A stretch of 64,000 nt of DNA from Thiomonas sp. X19 (GCF_900089495.1 NZ_LT605203.1:2947016-3011015); one strand, 5' to 3'; shown: positions 35,331-44,508, counted from the stretch's first letter. Program-made: numbers and translations. Notes: generated by a model from the letters alone, not told the origin.

Positions 35331-35876
35331 ATGAAGTCCTTTGTCCCACAAGAGTTGATCGAGACGCTGAAGGTCCGGTTCGAAAAGAACGTGCAGCGCC
35401 ACAAAGGCATTGCCTGGGAGAAGGTGCAGGCCACGCTCGAAGCAAGCAAAGCGGCACTCCAGTCGCTTGGCGAGATGGAGCGATCTGGCGGTGAGCCGGA
35501 TGTGATCGGCCACGACAAAGAATCCGGCCAGTTCCTGTTCTGTGACTGCACTGCGGAGAGTCCGGCAGGGCGCCGCAGCCTGTGCTACGACCGCAAGGCG
35601 CTGGATGCGAGGAAGGAGAACAAGCCGAAAGGCTGCGCGGTGGATCTCGCCGCCGCAATGGGTGTCGAACTGCTGACCGAACAGCGCTATCGCGAGCTGC
35701 AGCAGCTTGGCGAGTTCGATACCAGGACATCCAGTTGGGTCGCGACGCCTGAAGCAGTCCGTGCGCTTGGCGGCGCCCTGTTCAGCGACCGCCGCTACGG
35801 CAAGGTGTTCGTCTATCACAACGGAGCCGAGTCCTACTACGCCGCCCGAGGCTTCCGCGCCTTGCTGCGCGTTTGA
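35331..35876 (+). CDS. DUF4256 family protein
   Basis: A 181-residue soluble protein matching DUF4256: SFVPQELIETLKVRFEKN start, then MERSGGEPDVIGHD, FLFCDCTAESPAGRRSLCYDRKAL, the GVELLTEQRYRELQQLGEFDTRTSSWV segment and YHNGAESYYAARGFRALLRV end. Function unknown. The family is frequently encoded next to VOC/YCII/SRPBCC genes, and this placement fits. It starts 51 bases after the disrupted DHFR-like gene. Confidence 0.87.
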   Translation: MKSFVPQELIETLKVRFEKNVQRHKGIAWEKVQATLEASKAALQSLGEMERSGGEPDVIGHDKESGQFLFCDCTAESPAGRRSLCYDRKALDARKENKPKGCAVDLAAAMGVELLTEQRYRELQQLGEFDTRTSSWVATPEAVRALGGALFSDRRYGKVFVYHNGAESYYAARGFRALLRV

Positions 35877-35923
35877 GCGGCTGCATCCGTATCCACCCCG
35901 CTTGCAGTCCACAGGAGCCCGCC

Positions 35924-35989
35924 ATGCAAATCACCGTCGAAACCACCGTCGCCGCGAAATTGGCGGTCAACGACTCAGGTCCGGTCTAA
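35924..35989 (+). pseudogene. stub of an SRPBCC/AHSA1-family gene
   Basis: A GGAG site precedes a 21-residue open frame beginning MQITVETTVAA. That is the start of AHSA1-type SRPBCC proteins, whose usual continuation is PVEKVWxAWT. After 11 residues the sequence changes to unrelated KLAVNDSGPV and stops. The rest of the gene has been deleted. SRPBCC genes are regular members of ECF42-type clusters. Confidence 0.65.
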
Positions 35990-36048
35990 AGCAAGTTAGG
36001 CCGCACACACACTTCGCAACCGTCATCAATCTCTAAGGAAAGCACACA

Positions 36049-36390
36049 ATGGCCAAGTACCTGATCTCCTTCCCCAGCGCAGCGATGGTCGTGCCCGACG
36101 GCGAGTGGGAGGCGGTGGGCCGCGACGCGCACGCCGTGATCGATGAGGCGAAGGCCGCCGGCGTTTACGTCTTCGGCGGCGGTATCGACGAAGACGTGCC
36201 GCCTGTGCTCGTCTCGGCCGACGGTTTGGTCCCCGAGGGCGGCTACCCGTGGGCGCCCCCGCTTGACGGCGGCTTCACCGTGCTCGAACTGCCCTCGCGC
36301 GAGGAGGCCATCGCGTGGGCCGCGCGCATTGCGAAGGCCTGCCGGTGCGAGCAAGAGCTACGCGTCTTCGGGTTCGACCCGCGGTCCTGA
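36049..36390 (+). CDS. YCII-family protein without a DGPF motif
   Basis: A 113-residue YCII-like protein (MAKYLISFPSAAMVVPDGEW start; FTVLELPSREEAIAWAARIAKAC end). DGPF is replaced by PLDGGF. AAGGAAAGC precedes the ATG. It is the third YCII gene in the cluster and the nearest upstream intact one to the ECF42 sigma gene. Function unknown. Confidence 0.85.
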   Translation: MAKYLISFPSAAMVVPDGEWEAVGRDAHAVIDEAKAAGVYVFGGGIDEDVPPVLVSADGLVPEGGYPWAPPLDGGFTVLELPSREEAIAWAARIAKACRCEQELRVFGFDPRS

Positions 36391-36403
36391 GGGCGGCACT
36401 GAA

Positions 36404-36559
36404 ATGGCGCAGGAAGCGCAGCCGAACAACTCATTTCTCTGGGAAGACCGAGACTGGCTCAGTCAGCTCATGCAGGCAACACACAATGAACTTCCCATGC
36501 CAAAACCCAAAAAGAAAAGTGCGTGGCCGAATTGCTACAGCGTGCTTCGCCACGGATGA
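36404..36559 (+). CDS. possible small ORF or remnant
   Basis: A 51-codon frame (MAQEAQPNNSFLWEDRDWL start; PKPKKKSAWPNCYSVLRHG end) directly after the YCII gene. No recognised family, and no ribosome site better than GGGCGGC. It may be part of a deleted gene rather than a functional peptide. Confidence 0.25.
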   Translation: MAQEAQPNNSFLWEDRDWLSQLMQATHNELPMPKPKKKSAWPNCYSVLRHG

Positions 36560-36604
36560 ATTTGCATGTTGTCCATCGTATTCCAAGTCAACAGGAGGCC
36601 ATTC

Positions 36605-36895
36605 ATGCTCCGCACGATCACCGTCAGCCTGCCCGTCGCCGACCTGAAAGCGTCGGTGGCTTTCTACACCGCCCTCGGTTTCGTCAGGAATCCGCAGTTC
36701 AGCAGCGACACGGCGGCGTTCATGACGTGGAGCGAGTCGATCAGCGTCATGCTCCTGACCCACGCAACGTGGCGCACGCTGACCACGCGCCCGATTCCGC
36801 CGAAAACATCGAGCGAGGTCGGACTCAATCTCTCGTGCGCGTCACCTTGCGCCAGCTCGACTTCCGATTTTCTACAACTCAGCGATGCATCATGA
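36605..36895 (+). pseudogene. VOC-family gene, C-terminal half lost
   Basis: Starts as a normal VOC protein (MLRTITVSLPVADLKASVAFYTALGF, then SISVMLLTHATWRTLTTRP) with AGGAGGCC ahead of the ATG. After SSEVGLNLSCAS the family's second module is replaced by a short unrelated tail and stop. The remaining 96 residues cannot make the two-module metal site. Deletion occurred at about 36838. Confidence 0.75.
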
Positions 36896-36933
36896 TCGAT
36901 GCCGCCGTCATCCACCCCATGCTCTGAACGACG

Positions 36934-38256
36934 ATGCCCACGCCTGATCCCGCCGCCACAGCGGCCGCCGCCGCCACCGCGCGCGCCATCGCCGCGATCT
37001 GGCGCATCGAGTCGGCCAGGGTGGTGGCGCACGTGGCGCGCATCACCTATGACCTGGGGCTGGCCGAGGACTGCGCGCAGGACGCGCTGGTGGCTGCACT
37101 GGAGCACTGGCCGGAGCTGGGCGTGCCCGAGCGCCCCGGCGCCTGGCTGATGACTGCCGCCAAACGTCGCGCGCTGGACCATCTGCGCCACGAGAAGATG
37201 GCCGCGCCGCGCCACGAAGAGCTCGGCCACGAACTCGATATCCAGCGCGACATCGCCGCGCGCGAGTTCAGCGAAATGATCGACGCGCGGCTCGACAACG
37301 ACATCGGCGACGACCTGCTGCGGCTGATCTTCACCGCCTGCCATCCCGTACTCGCACCGGAGGCGCGCAGTGCGCTCACGCTGCGCGTGATGGGTGGCTT
37401 GTCCACTGCCGAAATCGCGCGCGCCTACCTGAGACCTGAGCCCACCATCGCGCAGCGCATCGTGCGCGCCAAGCGCAGCCTGGCCGCCGCGCATGTTCCG
37501 TTCGAGGTGCCGCGCGGCGATGAGCTGCATGCCCGCCTCGCCTCGGTGCTGGAGGTGCTGTACCTGATGTTCAACGAGGGCTACGCCGCCACCGCCGGCC
37601 CGGAGTGGATGCGTCCGGCGCTGTGCGAGGAGGCGCTGCGCCTGGGCCGCGTGCTGGCCGGGCTGATGCCGCAGCAGTCGGAGGTGCTGGGCCTGCTCGC
37701 GCTGATGGAAATCCAGGCCTCGCGGCTGGGCGCGCGCGTGGATGCGCAGGGCAGCCCGATCCTGCTCGCCGAGCAGGATCGCCGCCGCTGGGATCACCTG
37801 CTGATCCGCCGCGGCCTCGATGCGCTGGCGCGCGCCGAGACGCTGCCCGGTCCGCTCGGCCCCTACGCGCTGCAGGCCGCCATTGCCGCCTGCCACGCGC
37901 GCGTCGCCAGCACCGACGCCACCGACTGGACGCGCATCGCCGCGCTGTACGACGCGCTGGCGCAGCTGGCGCCGTCGCCGGTGATCACGCTCAATCGCGC
38001 GGTGGCGGTGGCGATGGCCTTCGGCGCCGCCGCCGGTCTGGAACTGGTCGATGGCCTGCTGACCGAGCCCGCCCTGGCTCGCTACCACCTGCTGCCTGCG
38101 GTACGCGGCGATCTGCTCATGCGACTGGACCGCTGGCCTGAAGCGCGCGCAGAATTTCAACGCGCCGCAGCCCTGGCTGGCAACGCACGCGAGCGCGCGC
38201 TGCTGCTCGGCCGCGCGGCGACATGCCGGAGCATGGCCGATGGAGCATGCCGATGA
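36934..38256 (+). CDS. ECF42-type RNA polymerase sigma factor
   Basis: A 440-residue extracytoplasmic-function sigma factor with a long C-terminal extension, the ECF42 layout. Sigma2 (about 15-95) contains YDLGLAEDCAQDALVAALEHWP and PGAWLMTAAKRRALDHLR. Sigma4 (about 120-185) has LRVMGGLSTAEIARAYLRPEPTIAQRIVRAKR. The remaining 250 residues are a TPR-rich domain with the typical YLMFNEGY, LCEEALRLGRVLAGL and ITLNRAVAVAMAFG. No anti-sigma factor is adjacent, as is usual for this group, where the C-terminal domain is thought to control activity. Its targets are probably the flanking YCII and VOC genes. Confidence 0.92.
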   Translation: MPTPDPAATAAAAATARAIAAIWRIESARVVAHVARITYDLGLAEDCAQDALVAALEHWPELGVPERPGAWLMTAAKRRALDHLRHEKMAAPRHEELGHELDIQRDIAAREFSEMIDARLDNDIGDDLLRLIFTACHPVLAPEARSALTLRVMGGLSTAEIARAYLRPEPTIAQRIVRAKRSLAAAHVPFEVPRGDELHARLASVLEVLYLMFNEGYAATAGPEWMRPALCEEALRLGRVLAGLMPQQSEVLGLLALMEIQASRLGARVDAQGSPILLAEQDRRRWDHLLIRRGLDALARAETLPGPLGPYALQAAIAACHARVASTDATDWTRIAALYDALAQLAPSPVITLNRAVAVAMAFGAAAGLELVDGLLTEPALARYHLLPAVRGDLLMRLDRWPEARAEFQRAAALAGNARERALLLGRAATCRSMADGACR

Positions 38257-38763
38257 AGCCGCGCATCACCCTGATCACCCTCGGCGTCGCTGATCTTGAG
38301 CGCTCGCTGCGCTTTTACCGCAACGGCCTGGGCCTGCCCACCGCGGGCATCGTCGGCACCGAGTTCAAGCATGGCGCCGTGGTCTTTTCGAGTTGCAGGC
38401 GCAACTCAAGCTGGCGCTTTACCCACGCCGCAGCCTCGCGCACGACGCCGGGATGGACCTTGGCAGCCCAGCTGCAGTGCCAGCTTGTCTGGCCCACAAC
38501 GTTGCAAGCCAAGCCGAAGTCGATGCCGTGATGCAAGAGGCCCAAGCCGCCAGCGCATGCATCGTGAAACCCGGACGCGCCACCTTCTGGGGCGGCTACG
38601 CCGGCTATTTTCAAGATCCGGATGGCCGCACTTGTGGGAAGTGGCCTGGAACCCGGCCTGGACGATTCCCCATAGCGTTCAGGCCCCAGCTTCTCCGACC
38701 AAGCGGTCGCCATCCGAGCACCGCGGAAGCCATCACCCCACCCAGCGGAGCGCAACGCCATGA
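38253..38763 (+). pseudogene. VOC-family gene with two frameshifts
   Basis: Begins at 38253 (MKPRITLITLGVADLERSLRFYRNGLGLPT), overlapping the sigma factor's stop. It shifts frame near 38388 after HGAVVF to continue LQAQLKLALYPRRSLAHDAG through ATFWGGYAGYFQDPDG, then shifts again near 38632 to end LWEVAWNPAWTIP. All parts of a complete VOC protein are present, so this is a recent inactivation or two sequencing errors. Confidence 0.8.
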
Positions 38764-39398
38764 TCCATGACAGCCTGACCTTCTACACCAACCCCATGTC
38801 GCGCGGGTGCATCGTGCGCTGGATGCTCGAAGAACTGGGGGTTCCCTACGACACGGTGCTGCTCGACTACGGCACGACGATGAAGGCGCCCGAGTATCTG
38901 GCCATCAACCCGATGGGCAAGGTTCCCGCCATCCGGCATGGCGACACCGTGGTGACCGAAGCTGCGGCCATCTGCACCTATCTCGCGGATGCTTTTCCGC
39001 AGGCAAAGCTGGCGCCGGCGCTCGGCGACCGCCTGCGCGGCCCTTACTACCGCTGGCTGTTCTATGCGGCCGGGCCGGTGGAAGCCGCGGCCAGCAACAA
39101 GGCGCTGGGCTTCGTCGTGCCGCCGGGACGCGAGCGCATGATGGGCTACGGCAGCTATGCGGACGTCATGGGTGTACTGGAAAGCGCGGTGTCGCAGGGC
39201 GACTACCTGCTTGGCGCCACATTCTCCGCAGCGGATGTGGTCCTGGGCTCGCAACTGGGGTTTGGCATGCAGTTCGGCACCATCGACAAGCGCCCGGCTT
39301 TCGAGCGCTATTGGGCGAGACTGAGCACGCGCGCCGCGGCGCTGCGGGCAAGGCGGATCGACGACGACCTCATGCCCAAGTCGCCCGCCGGGGCCTGA
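38760..39398 (+). CDS. glutathione S-transferase
   Basis: A 212-residue GST. The N-terminal thioredoxin-like domain (1-82) has YTNPMSRGCIVRWMLEELGVPY with the catalytic Ser/Cys region at 13-16, INPMGKVPAIRHGD (cis-Pro) and TEAAAICTYLADAFP. The C-terminal helical domain (90-205) has the N-cap motif region FSAADVVLGSQL. Stand-alone detoxification enzyme. It overlaps the end of the broken VOC frame by 4 bases and shares its direction with the ECF42 gene. Confidence 0.9.
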   Translation: MIHDSLTFYTNPMSRGCIVRWMLEELGVPYDTVLLDYGTTMKAPEYLAINPMGKVPAIRHGDTVVTEAAAICTYLADAFPQAKLAPALGDRLRGPYYRWLFYAAGPVEAAASNKALGFVVPPGRERMMGYGSYADVMGVLESAVSQGDYLLGATFSAADVVLGSQLGFGMQFGTIDKRPAFERYWARLSTRAAALRARRIDDDLMPKSPAGA

Positions 39399-39466
39399 AC
39401 GCAGGAGCAGGCCGAGCATCGGGTTTCCCCGCAAGACTCCTTGCAACGAACACCCTGGGAGGCATC

Positions 39467-40033
39467 ATGCCAACCGACCCCATCCCACTCGGCGACGGTT
39501 CAGCAAACCGCGTACACCCGGCGCGTCGCCAGCCCCGCAGGTGGCCTGCGCTTGCCGCTGCCGGCTTGCTCACCGGCCTGTGTCGCTGGGCAGGAGCCGC
39601 GCCTCCCACCGTCCTCATCAACCCGTTTCACGACCCCTTCGAGCAGGCCACGCAGGGCTTGGCGGGCTGCCCGGTGCCGAGCCCACCGACCTATACGCAG
39701 GCGGAGATGCAGGAGGTGGAGCATCACCGCGTCGAACGAGGCAATAGCTGCTACCTGGCCGGCAAATGCCGCCTGTCCAACAGCTTTCTGTACGACCGCG
39801 ACATTGCGCGCGCCCTGCTGCCCGCGCTGCGTGCCGACCCGCAATTGCGCGACACCAGCGTGTGGATGCTGGTGCAGGGGCGCTTCGTGCAGTTGTTCGG
39901 TTGCGTCTCGCGGCAGGAGCAGATCGCGCATCTCGAAGCGGTGGCCCATGCCACACCCCAGGTGCAGGCCGTGCTCAGCGATGTCCTGGTTGGCACCCAC
40001 GGCAAGCCGCCCTACCCCCTGGCATCGCCTTGA
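39467..40033 (+). CDS. secreted BON-like domain protein
   Basis: A 188-residue exported protein. An N-terminal basic stretch is followed by a hydrophobic core (WPALAAAGLLTGLCRWAGAA, about 25-44) as signal peptide. A middle region with three Cys follows, then a C-terminal BON-like fold (about 115-180) with LRADPQLRDTSVWMLVQGRFVQLFGCVSRQ and an ATPQVQAVLSDVLVG end. BON domains bind membranes or interact with envelope proteins. GGGAGGCATC precedes the ATG. Convergent with copS. Function unknown. Confidence 0.7.
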   Translation: MPTDPIPLGDGSANRVHPARRQPRRWPALAAAGLLTGLCRWAGAAPPTVLINPFHDPFEQATQGLAGCPVPSPPTYTQAEMQEVEHHRVERGNSCYLAGKCRLSNSFLYDRDIARALLPALRADPQLRDTSVWMLVQGRFVQLFGCVSRQEQIAHLEAVAHATPQVQAVLSDVLVGTHGKPPYPLASP

Positions 40034-40198
40034 TTCGATGCCCAACTGAACGTCCTGCAGCATGGTGCGTTCCGCCCTGCGCCAAACACCTGACTGCACG
40101 CCAGCATGGCCTGGTCTGCAAGGACTGTCCACGTATCGGAATGATGGATCCACTCCAGGGCTTGGAAGACGGTCGAGGATGGCTTGTTCGGGTCCGCG

Positions 40199-41626
40199 TC
40201 AACGCGGCGGCTTTCCCTGGAGCCCGCCCGGCCCTTGAGCCGGACCATTCGGTAACCTCACGCTGAACCGTGTGAGCCCGCGCTCGGACGTGACCAGCAC
40301 CGCTCCGCCGTGCGCTTCCACGATGGACTTGACGATTGCCAGCCCCAGCCCCGCACCTTCGCCTTGGCGCTGGCGGGAAGGATCGACGCGGTAAAAGCGA
40401 TCGAAGAGTCGCGGCAGATGCTCCGCGGGGATGCACGGCCCCGGATTCGAGATGTCCACGATGGCCCGATCGGCCTCCTGCCGCAGCGCGACAACGACGG
40501 CCTGGCCTTCAGGCGTATGCCGAATGGCATTGGCGATCAGGTTGCTGAGGGCTCGCTGCAGCATCTGGCGATCGCCACTGACCGTGACGGCTTCCCCTTC
40601 GAGGACAAGACCGACACGGTGATCGTCCGCCCAGGCCTCGAAGTAATCGAACAGCGCCCGCACCTCGGCACAGAGGTCGACACCTCCCGACTCCAGGTGG
40701 ATCCGGCTGTGGTCGGCCTGGGCCAGGAAAAGCATGCCGTCGATCATTGCGCTCAAGCGCTCGAACTCCTCCAGGTTGGAATAGAGGACTTCGCGATAGA
40801 CATCCATGCCACGGACTTTTGACAAGGCCACTTGCGTCTGCGTGATCAGGTTGGTCAGCGGCGTGCGCAGTTCATGGGCAATATCCGCAGAAGCGTTCGT
40901 CAAGCGTTGGAAGCTGTCCTCGATGCGCCTGAGCATGGTGTTGAAAGCCACCACCAGCTCGGCGAGTTCGATCGGGACCTGCTTCGGGTCGAGTCGAACG
41001 TGCAAATGCTCGGAGGTGATGTCTTGCATCCTGGCACTGATGCGGCGAATCGGCGCATGACCATGCTGGACCGCCAACCAAGCCACCCCGATGCTGATGA
41101 TGCTGGTCATCAGCGCCCCGAGCCAGAGCGCGCGCCTGAGCTCGGCGAGGTAGTGCAGATGAAAACCCATGTCCATCGCCACCAACACGGTGAAGGGGCC
41201 GTCGCGCAGCACGGCCCCACGGTAGGTGCGTTGGTTGACCCGCCAAATGCGCAGCGCCTGCGCGTCGAGGCGCGTCACCGGTTCCATGCTGTTCGCAAAC
41301 CCGGCGAGTCCCGGGGTCGCGGTTTCGTAGAGCAGCTTTCCTTGGGCGTCCTGCACCAGGAAATACACCCCGTGATGCCCGGCCACCGCACCCGCAAGCC
41401 TGTGTTCGAGGTCACTGCGGTTCGTGTTCGCGTCGGCGAGCACGGCTTCCACGGATTGGCTGACGGCCCGCACTTCGCCGAGATCCTGCTCGGCGAAGTG
41501 GCGCTCGATGGACGCCTCGATGCCCCAGGCCGAGAGCAGAAACATGAGCGTCGTGGCCAAGCCGACGAAGGTCGTCACGCGAAGCGCGAGCGATGCCGGG
41601 CGACGTCGGCGTGCGCTACTGGCCAT
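40199..41626 (-). CDS. copS: heavy-metal sensor histidine kinase (CopS/CusS type)
   Basis: A 475-residue membrane kinase of the heavy-metal sensor family. TM1 (about 15-37), a periplasmic sensor loop (38-165), TM2 (about 166-190), HAMP, HisKA with phospho-His in [14 protein letters not shown] and HATPase_c ending in [21 protein letters not shown]-box [13 protein letters not shown] is intact. Its start overlaps the regulator's end by 11 bases. It should sense periplasmic Cu(I)/Ag(I) and phosphorylate CopR. Placement next to copA/copB remnants supports copper. Confidence 0.85.
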   Translation of the reverse strand: MASSARRRRPASLALRVTTFVGLATTLMFLLSAWGIEASIERHFAEQDLGEVRAVSQSVEAVLADANTNRSDLEHRLAGAVAGHHGVYFLVQDAQGKLLYETATPGLAGFANSMEPVTRLDAQALRIWRVNQRTYRGAVLRDGPFTVLVAMDMGFHLHYLAELRRALWLGALMTSIISIGVAWLAVQHGHAPIRRISARMQDITSEHLHVRLDPKQVPIELAELVVAFNTMLRRIEDSFQRLTNASADIAHELRTPLTNLITQTQVALSKVRGMDVYREVLYSNLEEFERLSAMIDGMLFLAQADHSRIHLESGGVDLCAEVRALFDYFEAWADDHRVGLVLEGEAVTVSGDRQMLQRALSNLIANAIRHTPEGQAVVVALRQEADRAIVDISNPGPCIPAEHLPRLFDRFYRVDPSRQRQGEGAGLGLAIVKSIVEAHGGAVLVTSERGLTRFSVRLPNGPAQGPGGLQGKPPR

Positions 41627-42299
41627 CGGGTGCGTCCAGCATGTAGCCCAATCCCCGCACCGTCTGGATGAGCTTCGGTTCGAAAGCGTCGTCGACCTTG
41701 GCCCGCAGGCGCCGGATGGCCACGTCGATCACATTCGTGTCGCTGTCGAAATTCATGTCCCAGACCTGGGATGCGATCAGTGAGCGGGGGAGCACTTCCC
41801 CTCGCCTTCGGACCAGGAGTTCCAACAAGGCGAATTCCTTGTTGGTCAAATGAATCCGGGTGTCGGCGCGGACCGCGCGGCGTCGTGTCAAATCGAGCAT
41901 CAGGTCAGCGACCTGCAGCCGTTCCGCCTGGACCGCTGCGCGCCCCCGCCGCAACAAGGTTCGTACGCGCGCGAGCAGTTCCGTGAAGACGAACGGCTTG
42001 ACCAAATAATCATCGGCCCCAAGCTCCAGTCCCTTGACCCGATCTTCGACGCTGTCGCGGGCGGTCAGGAACAACACGGGGGTGTCTTTGCCGGCGTGAC
42101 GCAGAGCCCGCACGATGCTCCAGCCGTCCACATCAGGGAGCATCACGTCGAGCGCGACGAGATCGTAGTGCTCCGTCATGGCCTGGTGATGCCCGTCCAG
42201 GCCGGTGCGCGCGAGATCGACGACAAAGCCGGCCTCCATCAGACCTTGCCGCAGGTATTCCCCGGTTTTGGGCTCGTCTTCGACGATAAGCAGTTTCAT
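41616..42299 (-). CDS. copR: heavy-metal response regulator (CopR/CusR type, OmpR family)
   Basis: A 227-residue OmpR-family regulator: receiver with [16 protein letters not shown] and phospho-Asp at 51 in [15 protein letters not shown]101 in LVKPFVF. The C-terminal winged helix has [33 protein letters not shown] and VRGLGYML, the CusR/CopR recognition-helix signature. The ATG at 42299 is used; the longer frame adds 25 unrelated residues. A 40-bp palindrome of the CopR/CusR type lies 124 bases upstream between it and divergent copA, presumably its binding site. Confidence 0.88.
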   Translation of the reverse strand: MKLLIVEDEPKTGEYLRQGLMEAGFVVDLARTGLDGHHQAMTEHYDLVALDVMLPDVDGWSIVRALRHAGKDTPVLFLTARDSVEDRVKGLELGADDYLVKPFVFTELLARVRTLLRRGRAAVQAERLQVADLMLDLTRRRAVRADTRIHLTNKEFALLELLVRRRGEVLPRSLIASQVWDMNFDSDTNVIDVAIRRLRAKVDDAFEPKLIQTVRGLGYMLDAPDGQ

Positions 42300-42422
42300 G
42301 CGTGTCTCCCTTGCTGCGTCGCCGTCGCACTTTCGCCCGTCGTTCATCCGATCCCCGTTCCCATGGTGCCGCACGCGCCGGATTCGACTGGCGCCACTTT
42401 AATCCGGCGCACTCGACACGAA

Positions 42423-42462
42423 CATGACCGCAAGATGACATTAATGTCATCTTGCGGTCATG
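42423..42462. promoter_or_regulatory. 40-bp perfect palindrome, probable CopR operator
   Basis: Positions 42423-42442 are the exact reverse complement of 42443-42462. The centre, ATGACATTAATGTCAT, carries the TGACA/TGTCA half-sites known for CusR/CopR-type boxes. It lies between divergent copR and the copA pseudogene and should serve both promoters. The outer CATGACCGCAAG arms extend the symmetry well beyond the minimal box. Confidence 0.8.
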
Positions 42463-42602
42463 ATTCTGAAATTTATCGTTACATAAGATGCTGGCTTGCA
42501 ACGGCGCTGAGGCGCTCAACACCGGGTTGCGTACCGATTCATACCACGGTGCCGCTTGAGAACATGGCGTCGAACCGTTCTGACCAGGAGAACTGCATCA
42601 CC

Positions 42603-43388
42603 ATGCAGCAATTTCCGCCAACCTCCCCATGCGCGATCCAGGTGCCTCGTCGACGATTCGTTCAAGGACTGGCGGCAGGCGGTGTCATGCTCGGCTGATC
42701 GCCGCTTGCCGCAATGGCTCGGGGCAAGGCACGACGACTGCGACGGGTTCGGCGCCGGAACTGCGAGGCACCGAATTTGATCTGGTCGTGGCCGAATCGC
42801 CGGTGAACTTCACCGGCAGTCCCCGGATGGCAACCACCATCAACGGCTCGATTCCAGCACCGACTTGCGCTGGCGCGAAGGCGATGCCGTCACGATTCGG
42901 GTGACGAACAGAATGCGCCAGGCGACCTCGGTGCATTGGCACGGCATGCTCCGGCCGTTCCAGATGGACGGAGTGCCGGGCATCAGCTTCAAGGGCGTCG
43001 CGCCCGGGGCAACGTTCCGTCTACCGCTTCAAGGTCCTTCAATCGGGCACCTATTGGCACCACCCCCATTCGGGCTCGCAAGAGCAGACAGGCATGCATG
43101 GCGCCATCGTCATCGAGCCTGTCGGCGGCGCAACCCTGAAGGCCACGCGTGACCATGTCGTGCAACTTTCAGATTGGACCGATGAAGATCCGATGCGCGT
43201 CATGGCCAAGCTCAAGGCTGACAGCGGCTACTACAACTACAACCAGCCCACGGCCACGGAGTTTTTTCACGATGTTGCCCCGGACGGCTTGAAGGCCGCT
43301 CTGGAGAAGCGCCGGATGTGGAACAAGATGCGCATGAGCCCGAACGATCTCGTGGAATCGGTCCTGAGCGTTCCTAGCTGGCATTCGG
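42603..43388 (+). pseudogene. copA multicopper oxidase (copper resistance), multiply frameshifted
   Basis: Starts with a Tat leader (PRRRFVQGLAAGGVML at about 17-32), then stops at TGA 42696. The rest is spread over three frames: ELRGTEFDLVVAESPVNFTGSP, DAVTIRVTNRMRQATSVHWHGM with the first copper-ligand motif HWHG, QMDGVPGISFKGVAPGATF and a degraded WHHPHSG. Then SDWTDEDPMRVMAKLKADSGYYNYNQPT runs to about 43380. The C-terminal half with the other copper ligands is absent. At least four frameshifts or stops plus a 3' deletion are present. Confidence 0.88.
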
Positions 43389-43389
43389 T

Positions 43390-43515
43390 GTGCGGGGCCT
43401 GGCTCCCTATTGGTTCGACGTCGAGGCCACCGGCCATCTTGGCGATCAGGGACGAAGCGCCATCCGGCCGGCTACGAGCTACGACATCTTGCTGACGCAA
43501 AAACTGATTCTGCAA
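43390..43515 (+). pseudogene. copB fragment (outer-membrane copper protein, near C-terminus)
   Basis: A frame beginning RGLAPYWFDVEATGHLGDQG and continuing ATSYDILLTQKLILQ is a conserved internal segment of CopB beta-barrel proteins. It is fused directly to the copA remnant, so a deletion of roughly the 3' half of copA and 5' part of copB joined them. The frame then runs into unrelated sequence overlapping the next small ORF. Confidence 0.75.
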
Positions 43516-43516
43516 T

Positions 43517-43735
43517 ATGAAAAAGATGATCTCGGCCATCATGCTCGGCGCGATGCCGCTCTTGGCCAGTGCCGCGGCCAACCATGGCGGGCAGGCGCCG
43601 GTCCAGGCGCAAGGACAGAGCGCCGCGCAGCAGCAGCATCCGGCCCAGGGCCAGGCAGCGATGCAGGGCCAGGGCATGATGGACATGCCGATGATGGGGA
43701 AGCAGGGCATGGTTGGGCAAGTCGTCGTGAAGTAA
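43517..43735 (+). CDS. small secreted Gln/Met/His-rich protein (possible copB 5' remnant)
   Basis: A 72-residue frame with a clear signal peptide (MKKMISAIMLGAMPLLASAAA). The mature part is rich in Gln, Met, Gly and His (GHH-free but with GMMDMPMMGKQGMVG). Methionine clusters fit periplasmic Cu(I) binding. It could be a genuine copper chaperone-like peptide or the start of a second copB truncated after about 60 residues. No good ribosome site was seen. Confidence 0.5.
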   Translation: MKKMISAIMLGAMPLLASAAANHGGQAPVQAQGQSAAQQQHPAQGQAAMQGQGMMDMPMMGKQGMVGQVVVK

Positions 43736-43863
43736 GCCTGTTTTGACGACGGTGCGAGCGCGTTCTGTTTCAGGAACTTTTGCGGTCTTTTCATGCTCAA
43801 GTGCTGCATGTCCTTCACCCAAGCAAGTTCGCGCCCGCATCGGCATCCATGTCGTCTGAACAC

Positions 43864-44289
43864 ATGAAAGTCCTGCGTGTTGTCTGGGCTGCCGTGCTGC
43901 TGGCCTTGTTGCCACTACACGCGTGGAGCGCTGTGCGCCTCGACAACACGACACCAGGTTCCCCCGCTGCCTGCCGCAGAACCGGACCAGACCCATCCAT
44001 GCAGCAGGCGTGGCGCGCAGGCACCTTTGCGGCCGCGCGCATGCGGGAATCGACGCCACACGGCCCCAATCGTTTTGGCCTGGCACCCGGTTCTGCGCGA
44101 AGCGGCCATGAGGCCAGCCCATCCAATGGCCGGGGCATTTGCCATGTGCTGTGCGGCGTGGTTCTAGCGCCGTCTACCACTCCTGCCGCTTTGCACTTTG
44201 CGCATATCGCGGCACATGCGCCGGAATTCCACACGCGCCTCGTCACAAGTGCGCTGCCGGACGCACCATATCACCCACCCCGGGCCTGA
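43864..44289 (+). CDS. hypothetical exported protein in the copper region
   Basis: A 141-residue protein with a signal peptide (MKVLRVVWAAVLLALLPLHAWSA). The mature chain has two Cys near the middle (GICHVLCGVV), several His and ends PDAPYHPPRA. That Pro/Arg-type ending is common in small proteins encoded beside copper-resistance or DsbD-like genes. No domain recognised. It lies 219 bases before the DsbD-like gene. Confidence 0.5.
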   Translation: MKVLRVVWAAVLLALLPLHAWSAVRLDNTTPGSPAACRRTGPDPSMQQAWRAGTFAAARMRESTPHGPNRFGLAPGSARSGHEASPSNGRGICHVLCGVVLAPSTTPAALHFAHIAAHAPEFHTRLVTSALPDAPYHPPRA

Positions 44290-44508
44290 TCTGCCCTCAA
44301 GGCCGGCATGCGTCCGGCCTCCGCGCGAGTCGTGGCCGATACACGCCGCGACCCGCTGCGTCACGACGTGCGCCTGACGCCGACCACGTTTCCGGTCAAC
44401 AACCCAAGGAACATCGTCAAGCCGATGTTCGTCGAGCCAGACTTCCCAGCACTCGGTCGGCTGACCCCGCACGGGCTTGCCACAAGCGCTTGAAACAGCC
44501 GAACCCCC

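Noticed and set aside
36664..38160. 498-codon minus-strand frame opposite the ECF42 sigma gene
   Set aside because: Antisense to a well-supported sigma factor; composition-driven.
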